From: Brucella intermedia LMG 3301
Lineage (GTDB): Bacteria > Pseudomonadota > Alphaproteobacteria > Rhizobiales > Rhizobiaceae
NCBI RefSeq assembly: GCF_000182645.1
Contig: NZ_ACQA01000001.1
Coordinates: 744,001-808,000, forward strand
DNA: 64,000 nucleotides
Reading direction: 5' to 3'
Of this stretch, positions 56,675 to 64,000 are shown piece by piece; within the stretch, counting starts at the first letter, position 1, and the number at the start of each line of letters is the position of its first letter. The notes below the pieces were generated by a model. That model had not been told where the DNA came from, searched no databases, and saw only the letters and a list, made by a program, of their open reading frames with translations. The position numbers were made by a program, and so were the translations under genes.

Positions 56675-57916
56675 ATGGTCAAGAAACCGACACCCACGCG
56701 CACCACCGCCAGCCGAACGATCCGTCAATCGGAAGCGAAGGTTCGCGACGGCGACATTCACGTCAATGTGGAAGTCGGTGCGCTGACCGGCTCTTCGGTG
56801 CGCCGTCAGGCGATGTTCTGGGTGGGCGCAGTCGCGGTCTTCGTCCTGTTTCTCGTCGTGTTCAGTTCCGTCCTGCTGCCTTTCGTGGCCGGGATGGCGC
56901 TGGCCTACTTCCTCGATCCCGTTGCGGACCGGCTGGAGCGCCTCGGCCTTTCGCGGCTTGCCGCCACGGTCGTCATCCTGCTCATCTTCCTGATGGCGCT
57001 GGTCCTCGGCCTGATGATCGTCGTGCCGATCCTCGCAACGCAGCTTGCGGATTTCATTTCCAAAATCCCCGAATACATCACCCAGCTGCAATCGCTTCTG
57101 GCGAATGAGGATTCGCAGTGGCTGAAGAAATATATCGGCATTGACAGTTCCGTCATTCAGCAGAATCTGAGCTCGCTGCTCCAGCAAGGCGCCGGTTTCC
57201 TCTCGACCTTGCTTCAGTCCCTGTGGAATTCGGGGAAATCGCTGATCGATATTGCGGGCCTTTTCGTCGTCACACCGGTGGTCGCATTCTACATGCTTCT
57301 GGACTGGGACCGCATGGTCTCGAGCATCGATTCATGGGTACCGCGCCGCCAGCTTCACACCGTGCGCCGCATCGCACGCGAGATGAACGCCGCCGTTGCC
57401 GGTTTCATTCGCGGGCAGGGAACGCTCTGCCTCATTCTTGGAACCTATTACGCCATCGGCCTTACGCTGACGGGGCTCAATTTCGGCCTGCTGATCGGCT
57501 TTTTCGCCGGTCTCATCAGCTTTATTCCCTATATCGGCTCCTTTGTCGGGCTGGCGCTCGCCATCGGCGTGGCGCTGGTCCAGTTCTGGCCCGACTGGAT
57601 CATGATCTGCGCCGTCGCGGGCGTGTTTTTCCTTGGCCAGTTCGTGGAAGGCAACATCCTCCAGCCGAAGCTCGTCGGCTCGTCCGTGGGCCTGCATCCG
57701 GTCTGGCTCATGTTTGCGCTTTTCGCCTTCGGCTCGCTGTTCGGCTTCACCGGAATGCTGGTGGCGGTGCCTGCCGCGGCGGCGGTCGGGGTGCTTGTGC
57801 GGTTCGCATTGAATAGCTATCTCCACTCACCGATGTATGATCCTGCCTACCATCAGCCGGACCCGGATGCGGGGCCGCTGATCGAGGCGGGCGAGAGTGC
57901 GGGCAGAGAGAAATGA
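56675..57916 (+). CDS. AI-2E family transporter (PerM-like)
   Basis: A 413-residue inner-membrane protein with about eight helices. It has a basic N-terminal tail and the family pattern of VLLPFVAGMALAYFLDPVAD at the first helix pair, then GLISFIPYIGSFVGLALAIG. Related proteins have been reported as AI-2 or other small-molecule exporters; the substrate here is unknown. It precedes hdaA by 51 bases in the same direction, the usual alphaproteobacterial order. Confidence 0.88.
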   Translation: MVKKPTPTRTTASRTIRQSEAKVRDGDIHVNVEVGALTGSSVRRQAMFWVGAVAVFVLFLVVFSSVLLPFVAGMALAYFLDPVADRLERLGLSRLAATVVILLIFLMALVLGLMIVVPILATQLADFISKIPEYITQLQSLLANEDSQWLKKYIGIDSSVIQQNLSSLLQQGAGFLSTLLQSLWNSGKSLIDIAGLFVVTPVVAFYMLLDWDRMVSSIDSWVPRRQLHTVRRIAREMNAAVAGFIRGQGTLCLILGTYYAIGLTLTGLNFGLLIGFFAGLISFIPYIGSFVGLALAIGVALVQFWPDWIMICAVAGVFFLGQFVEGNILQPKLVGSSVGLHPVWLMFALFAFGSLFGFTGMLVAVPAAAAVGVLVRFALNSYLHSPMYDPAYHQPDPDAGPLIEAGESAGREK

Positions 57917-57967
57917 AATTGGGTCGTGACGGGCCGGGCGTTACAACAGGATGTGCAGGAGGCTGCG

Positions 57968-58666
57968 ATGCGTGAGGCACCGCGCCAGATTCCGTTGAAC
58001 CTTGAGCATCAGCCCGGTTACCACCGGGAGGACCTGATCGTCACGGGCTCCAACCGGGCCGCCGTCGACCTCATCGACCGCTGGCCGAACTGGCTGTCGC
58101 CCGTCACCATCCTTGCCGGACCGACCGGCTCGGGCAAGACGCATCTGGCGGAAATCTGGCGGGCCGGAACGGGCGCGCTTCTGGTCGACCCTTCCAGCAT
58201 CACCGAAGAAGCCGTGAATGGCGCTGCCGAATATCCCGTGCTGATCGACGATATTGGCGCCACGCCTTTCGATGAAACGGGGCTTTTCCACCTCATCAAC
58301 AGCGTCCGGCAGAATGCGGCGCAGGGAATTGGACCTTCCTTGCTCATGACCTCACGGCTGTGGCCCGCGAACTGGAACGTCAAGCTTCCCGATCTTGCGT
58401 CGCGCCTCAAGGCTGCGACCGTCGTGGAAATCGCCGAACCGGACGACTTGCTGCTTTCAGGCGTCATTCACAAGCTCTTTGCTGACCGGCAGGTGAGCGT
58501 GGAGCCCCATGTCGTCGCCTACCTGGTCAGCCGGATAGAGCGCTCGCTTCTGTCTGCAATCCGCATCGTCGACAAGCTCGACCGCGCGGCGTTGGAGCAG
58601 AAAAGCCGCATCACGCGCACGCTCGCCGCACAGGTTCTGGCCGACAGCGAACAGCCGGAACGCTGA
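57968..58666 (+). CDS. hdaA: DnaA regulatory inactivator HdaA
   Basis: AAA+ protein that, with the loaded sliding clamp, stimulates ATP hydrolysis by DnaA to prevent reinitiation. The 232-residue protein has the clamp-binding motif QIPLNL (residues 7-12) and Walker A GPTGSGKT (51-58). An AGGAGG ribosome site precedes ATG 57968, which decides the start. It precedes the epimerase gene by two bases. Confidence 0.9.
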   Translation: MREAPRQIPLNLEHQPGYHREDLIVTGSNRAAVDLIDRWPNWLSPVTILAGPTGSGKTHLAEIWRAGTGALLVDPSSITEEAVNGAAEYPVLIDDIGATPFDETGLFHLINSVRQNAAQGIGPSLLMTSRLWPANWNVKLPDLASRLKAATVVEIAEPDDLLLSGVIHKLFADRQVSVEPHVVAYLVSRIERSLLSAIRIVDKLDRAALEQKSRITRTLAAQVLADSEQPER

Positions 58667-58668
58667 GG

Positions 58669-59530
58669 ATGAGGATAGCGGTCACAGGGGCAGGCGGTTT
58701 CATCGGAAGCGCACTGACGCAAATGTTGGCCGGTGAGGGGCACGAAGTGCTGCCTCTGTCCCGAAACGCGCTGTCCGGTCCGGACCTTTCAGGCGTGGAA
58801 ACAGTCGTCCATTGTGCGGCACTCGCGCATCGGACGGGCGCGGAACGTCCCGATGCCGCAACATTCGATGCGGTCAATCATCGGCTGGCGGTGGAACTTG
58901 CCGCCAGGGCAAAGGCGGCCGGTGTAAAGCGCTTCGTTTTCGTATCCACGATCTATACGGTCGCGGGAAACCCGTCGCCCTTGACGCCGGACATGCCGCT
59001 GAAGCCGCGTGACGATTATGGGCGCGCCAAGGCCAGGGCCGAAACCCGATCTGCGGGAACTAAGCGGGATAGAGATCGTCATCGCACGTCCGGTTCTGGT
59101 CTATGGCCCGAGAGCGCGGGCGAACCTGAAAGCGCTGATAAGGCTCTGCGACAGCGGATTGCCGCTGCCTTTCGGTCTGGCAAACAACCGGCGCAGCTTT
59201 GTGTCGCTGGAGAATGTCGCGCGCGCGCTGACATTTCTAAGCGTTGCGCCTGCGCAAAAGGTTGCCGGGCGCGTGTTTCACCTTGCTGAACCACAACCAC
59301 GTTCCACGAAGGAACTGGTGACGAAGCTGCGGGCTGCCTTGGGAAAGCCTTCGCGGCTTGTGCCGGTTCCGCCGGTCGTCATGCGGCTCCTGCTTTCGGC
59401 AGCGGGCAAAAGCGGGCTTTACGACCAGCTTTATGGCGATCTGGTCGCGGACACTTCATCGCTGATTGAAGCAGGATTCGATTATCTGCCGGGTGACCGA
59501 CAGCTTGAAGCAATGGCGCAGGCGGTCTGA
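58669..59530 (+). pseudogene. NAD-dependent epimerase/dehydratase, interrupted by a one-base frameshift
   Basis: An extended SDR of about 286 residues, like UDP-glucose 4-epimerases or nucleotide-sugar reductases. The Rossmann motif GAGGFIGS (7-14) and the catalytic Tyr-x3-Lys (YGRAK, about 115-119) are in the first frame. The rest (IEIVIARPVLVYGPRARANL and the C-terminal half) is in another frame. AAA at 59042-59044 should be AA, giving KARAEPDLRELSGIEIVI. As written, the first frame runs out of family similarity and ends at 59289. It lies two bases after hdaA. Confidence 0.85.
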
Positions 59531-59544
59531 TCCAACATTCTGGA

Positions 59545-60351
59545 TCAATTCTTCTGGCCGACAGCTTTTGGCGGCTCCATGCGGGAATGCGCTGGACGCG
59601 GAGCCTGTCTGGACGGCGCTACGGTCGCGGTTTGCTGCTTCTTGGCAATCGAGCCGGTTATCAGGCTGGCGCTGTCCGGCTTGTTGCGTCCGCCGATAAG
59701 CTGGTCCTCATGCACCCAGCCGATCATGTTCGTCTTCGGGACGATCACGCGATGCCAGCGTCCGGTCTTTCCATAAGAGCGCATCTCGCGGCCTTTTTCC
59801 ACGACGCCGATGGATGGCGACTTGTCCCAGGCATTCTTGTGGATGGTGAGGCGCGCCTTGGCGTAGATCACCGAAGGCGAGCTTGCCGGTGTGTTGACGC
59901 CGCGCGGCGGCATTGAGCGCAACGCAGCCGCGGGCGGCTGGGGCGCAACGACCTGATTTGCGGGGCGCGGTGGGGTGGCGGTCTGGATTGCAGCCTGCTG
60001 CACCGGCTTTTGCGGAGCGGGCGCCGCAACGGGCGCGGACGGGCGTGGCACCGGGCCGACCGCAGCGCCATAATCCTTCGACGGTGACTTGCTTTCAGGG
60101 GCCTTGCTGGTGACGGTCGCCTTCGGTTCCGTTTTCGCGGCGGGCTGCGCAACCGGCCTGGACACAGGGCGCTGGAAGAGCGCTGTTATCGCAGCCTGTG
60201 GGCTCTTGTGCTGGGACGTCGCCCAGAGGCTGAAGGCACCGAGACCCAGAATGGCGGCCAGCGCGAGCAGGGGAGTGGACGAGCCCGAAGATTTGGCTGA
60301 ACGCTTGGTGGAGCGCTTGGGCGAGCGGGTGGTGCGTTTGCGTGCAGCCAT
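59545..60351 (-). CDS. SH3-domain, membrane-anchored protein
   Basis: A 268-residue protein with a Lys/Arg/Ser-rich cytoplasmic tail (residues 1-24) and one transmembrane helix (about 25-43). A long Pro/Ala/Gln-rich linker (about 60-155) precedes a bacterial SH3 domain (about 160-230; VEKGREMRSYGKTGRWHRVI, IGWVHEDQLIGG). SH3 domains of this type are found in envelope and cell-wall proteins. ATG 60351 chosen because the basic tail then starts at MAARKRTTRS. Confidence 0.83.
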   Translation of the reverse strand: MAARKRTTRSPKRSTKRSAKSSGSSTPLLALAAILGLGAFSLWATSQHKSPQAAITALFQRPVSRPVAQPAAKTEPKATVTSKAPESKSPSKDYGAAVGPVPRPSAPVAAPAPQKPVQQAAIQTATPPRPANQVVAPQPPAAALRSMPPRGVNTPASSPSVIYAKARLTIHKNAWDKSPSIGVVEKGREMRSYGKTGRWHRVIVPKTNMIGWVHEDQLIGGRNKPDSASLITGSIAKKQQTATVAPSRQAPRPAHSRMEPPKAVGQKN

Positions 60352-60482
60352 CGTCTGTCTCCTGTTCGAATCGCGATGGGGAGACGCTACCAATTGTTCC
60401 TTCGCATTTGGTTACCGGGGCTTGCCGCCGGTGCTGCCCGAGCGCTGCCCCAGCGCTGCCCGAGCGCTGAGACGGCAACAAA

Positions 60483-60504
60483 AAACGCCGCTTTCGCGGC
60501 GTTT
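60483..60504 (-). terminator. Terminator of the 52-residue gene
   Basis: Perfect 9-bp stem AAACGCCGC with GCGGCGTTT, four-base loop. On the minus strand it is followed by a T run (TTTTTTGTTGCC), 19 bases after the stop at 60524. Confidence 0.85.
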
Positions 60505-60523
60505 CGAGGCAGGGTGGCAAGAC

Positions 60524-60682
60524 TTACTGGTGGCCAGACGTCTTATGATCGCAGGAGGTCTGGCCGGAAGCCTTCTCCTGCTGCCGTTGGTTGGCTTCGC
60601 TTGCTTCAACCGCGTTGCGCAACTCCGCCCATTCGCGTTCATGACGACGATAAAGCTCATCGGAAACAGTCTGGATACCCAT
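60524..60682 (-). CDS. Small protein of unknown function (52 residues)
   Basis: Starts at ATG 60682 with a strong GGAGGACCAA ribosome site directly upstream and ends before a good terminator. These flanking signals support a real gene. The protein (MGIQTVSDELYRRHEREWAE and so on) is hydrophilic and helical, with a Gln/Ser/His-rich C-terminus and one Cys. No family is recognised. An in-frame start at 60718 would add 12 residues. Confidence 0.7.
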   Translation of the reverse strand: MGIQTVSDELYRRHEREWAELRNAVEASEANQRQQEKASGQTSCDHKTSGHQ

Positions 60683-60800
60683 TTGGTCCTCCGTTTTATC
60701 TGGTGCCCCAAATAACATGGCGAGGGCGAAAACGTTGCATCACAAAGCGTAAGCGCTTGAAATCTTAATCGGTTTATATGTTTATAACTTGAATTCGATT

Positions 60801-60947
60801 TCAATTTTCCTGAATGGAAATGCCGCCTTCTCCGATTTTCATCTCGATCCCGGCGGGTTTGGTCTCTTCGCGATAGACATAGATCGCCAGACCTGCGGCC
60901 ACGACGATCAGCGCGCCAATAATCAGATAAAGCCCGTTTCTGTTCAC
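60801..60947 (-). CDS. Small membrane protein (48 residues)
   Basis: A frame too short for most predictors: GTG at 60947, with GGAG ten bases before, to TGA at 60801-60803. The product is MNRNGLYLIIGALIVVAAGL and on: one transmembrane helix (about residues 6-24) followed by a charged tail rich in Gly/Ile/Glu ending QEN. The clean start signal and helix favour a real gene. Its function is unknown. Confidence 0.65.
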   Translation of the reverse strand: MNRNGLYLIIGALIVVAAGLAIYVYREETKPAGIEMKIGEGGISIQEN

Positions 60948-61029
60948 ATTCAGTCTCCAGCTGGTTGGTAGTGAAGTGAGAACGCCAGCGCGTGGGGTTT
61001 GGTTCCGGAAGGAACTTTCTCAAAACAAA

Positions 61030-61057
61030 ACCCACGCAAGCGGGGGCTCGCGTGGGT
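61030..61057 (-). terminator. Terminator of the lactate permease gene
   Basis: Stem ACCCACGC with GCGTGGGT and inner AGC/GCT pairs. On the minus strand it is followed by TTTTGTTTTG. Confidence 0.8.
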
Positions 61058-61077
61058 CTGCCTTCCGGTCGATCACG

Positions 61078-62751
<1,674 letters not shown>

Positions 62752-63163
62752 CAGTCCTCCCTTCCTGGATATGCGTTCCTTTCCTTGACATGAAATACGC
62801 CGCCGCAATTTCGCCGACGGTTATGCAATGAACGGCCATTCTCTCCCCGAACGGCAGTCATGTGGTGCGTTGCTAATTTATGTAGGCAGATAATTGGTAA
62901 GCTTACTTTACCAGCGCTGTCAATTCGGTGATTCTGCTACTTTCGGACGGAGAATGGCTTTATCCGTTGCAAGCGACCCGGTTTCTGCTGCCGGAGGTTG
63001 CGCTCATGCTGGCGGGACGTCGAGGGCGGCGAGCGAAATACTGCGAAAACCCGCTCTTCCCGCCATCCTGTTCGGATTGAAGGGAAAAAGCGCAATCTGA
63101 CAATTTTGCCTCTTGCTTTATCTCGTTTGATTATCTAGTGAAGCCGCACCCGCTTGAAAGCGA
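62752..63163. other. Intergenic region between lldP and tRNA-Pro
   Basis: These 412 bases hold the lldP promoter with its candidate operator and, to the right, the promoter for tRNA-Pro. A 68-codon open frame at 62894-63100 has no start signal and is not counted as a gene. Confidence 0.5.
62895..62913. promoter_or_regulatory. Candidate operator upstream of lldP
   Basis: TGGTAA-N7-TTACCA, a palindrome resembling sites of GntR/FadR-type regulators such as LldR or PdhR, which contain TGGT and ACCA halves. It is 143 bases upstream of the lldP start. Confidence 0.45.
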
Positions 63164-63240
63164 CGGAGCGTAGCGCAGTCTGGTAGCGCACCTGATTTGG
63201 GATCAGGGGGTCGCAGGTTCGAATCCTGCCGCTCCGACCA
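63164..63240 (+). tRNA. tRNA-Pro (anticodon TGG)
   Basis: A 77-base cloverleaf. Acceptor CGGAGCG pairs with CGCTCCG, anticodon stem CCTGA/TCAGG holds loop TTTGGGA with anticodon TGG, and T arm GCAGG-TTCGAAT-CCTGC is intact. CCA is encoded. Confidence 0.97.
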
Positions 63241-63392
63241 TCTTCCCCAAGGTTTAAATGGTCGACACTTTGGATGCCCCGGCAGAGGCTGTGGCGTGCG
63301 TCTTTATCGCGTTGACATGCATTCACGTGTAAACTATTGCCTTGGTGGATTTTCAGCTCCCCGGCGGAGCAAAGCAGTTCAGGGTTCTTCAA

Positions 63393-63698
63393 ATGGTTGC
63401 ACGTATTTACCGTCCAGCTAAGACTGCCATGCAGTCCGGTCAGGCCAAGACAGACCAGTGGCTTCTGGAATATGAGCCGGAAAGCCCGCGCATGGTCGAG
63501 CCTTTGATGGGCTACACGTCTTCCGGCGATATGAAGAGCCAGATTCGTCTTTTCTTCGCCACCCGGGAGGAAGCCGTCGATTATGCGAAGCGCAATGGCA
63601 TCGCCTATCGCGTTTTCGAGCCGAACGAGCAGAAGCGCCGCAAGGTTTCCTATTCTGACAATTTCCGGTTCGACCGGACGATGCCCTGGACGCACTGA
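63393..63698 (+). CDS. NADH dehydrogenase accessory subunit, NDUFS4-like (ETC complex I subunit)
   Basis: A 101-residue protein matching the alphaproteobacterial form of the mitochondrial 18-kDa complex I subunit: VARIYRPAKTAMQSG at the start, WLLEYEP, then MGYTSSGDMKSQIRLFF and a conserved C-terminal FRFDRTMPWTH. It probably stabilises the NADH-dehydrogenase arm of complex I. ATG 63393 is preferred to the in-frame start at 63342. Confidence 0.9.
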   Translation: MVARIYRPAKTAMQSGQAKTDQWLLEYEPESPRMVEPLMGYTSSGDMKSQIRLFFATREEAVDYAKRNGIAYRVFEPNEQKRRKVSYSDNFRFDRTMPWTH

Positions 63699-63810
63699 TT
63701 GCCTGTATGGCCTGACAATTGCATCAGGCCCGGCAATAGGTTAGTTCGGCAGGGCTTTGCCATCAAAGCCTTGCATTCATTGAATATCTTCGATCTTAAT
63801 CGAAAGATCA

Positions 63811-63887
63811 GGTCCCGTAGCTCAGCTGGATAGAGCACCGGCCTTCTAAGCCGTAGGTCGCAGGTTCGAATCCTGCCGGGATCGCCA
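63811..63887 (+). tRNA. tRNA-Arg (anticodon TCT)
   Basis: A 77-base cloverleaf. Acceptor GGTCCCG pairs with CGGGATC (one G-U), the anticodon loop CTTCTAA gives TCT, the T arm GCAGG-TTCGAAT-CCTGC is intact and CCA is encoded. The closing pair of the anticodon stem reads C27-U43, a mismatch. The last 113 bases after it show nothing. Confidence 0.95.
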
Positions 63888-64000
63888 TCTTCGCCTCATC
63901 AATTATTTGCTTGATCGCTTCCCTGCGGCACCTGTCGAGGGCGACGCTTTCCGTAATCCGATAATGCAGGTTTTAGCGCGAAACTCGACAAAACTGCGCG

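Noticed and set aside
60412..60768. Overlapping plus-strand frames around 60.4-60.8 kb
   Set aside because: They run through a minus-strand terminator and a small gene with its own start and stop signals, so they are chance frames.
62894..63100. 68-codon open frame upstream of tRNA-Pro
   Set aside because: No ribosome site, low-complexity product, and it overlaps the candidate lldP operator.

Overview
The window is chromosomal DNA of an alphaproteobacterium of the Brucellaceae, most likely an environmental or opportunistic Ochrobactrum-type Brucella (B. anthropi/intermedia group). This rests on an Omp25-type porin very close to Brucella Omp25, an OCH-type class C beta-lactamase with its AmpR regulator, the gene order DUF2062-acpS-lepB-rnc-era-recO, the lptF-lptG-lptD-surA-pdxA-ksgA cluster, and two-hairpin intergenic repeats of the Rhizobiales type. 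No phage, insertion sequence or CRISPR array was seen. Coding density is high and most genes are housekeeping.

Layout. 1-4.1 kb: end of an unknown membrane gene, hemN, a fosmidomycin-type MFS exporter and a divergent AraC regulator. 4.1-8.5 kb: DUF2062, acpS, lepB, rnc, era, recO. 8.5-14.1 kb: repeats; a minus-strand ygfZ-HD hydrolase-tyrosine phosphatase operon; divergent dihydroorotase-like gene, YciI protein, isochorismatase-like hydrolase and GlxA regulator. 14.1-19.9 kb: small conserved proteins, NUDIX hydrolase, SRAP protein, cysS (frameshifted), GFA protein. 19.9-24.5 kb: cimA, rarD and an M23 peptidase. 24.5-32.4 kb (minus): outer-membrane biogenesis block lptF-lptG-lptD-surA-like-pdxA-rsmA. 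32.8-38.7 kb: pepA, holC, two small membrane proteins, ABC-F ATPase, DinB protein, ndk. 38.8-44.3 kb (minus): META-domain lipoprotein-like protein, moaE, moaD, pgsA, uvrC, SDR. 44.6-47.6 kb: omp25, ampR, and a frameshifted ampC. 47.6-54.5 kb: GST, RNase T2, secreted protein, rlmJ, EamA permease, a frameshifted molybdopterin oxidoreductase, DUF992 protein. 54.5-60.9 kb: purM-purN, AI-2E permease, hdaA, frameshifted epimerase, SH3 protein and two tiny genes. 61-64 kb: lactate permease, tRNA-Pro, NDUFS4-like complex I subunit, tRNA-Arg.

The most notable features are not a new pathway. Four genes, including the normally essential cysS, carry a one-base gain that turns a two-base run into three bases, with intact reading frames on both sides; sequencing error is the simplest reading. 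Other points are a pair of about 77-bp nested palindromes 40 kb apart, a modular two-hairpin repeat family, a hairpin that buries the ribosome binding site of the isochorismatase-like gene, several palindromic candidate operators, a dihydroorotase with Gln in place of a metal-binding His, and three unannotated-size small genes. I found no convincing undescribed multi-gene system.
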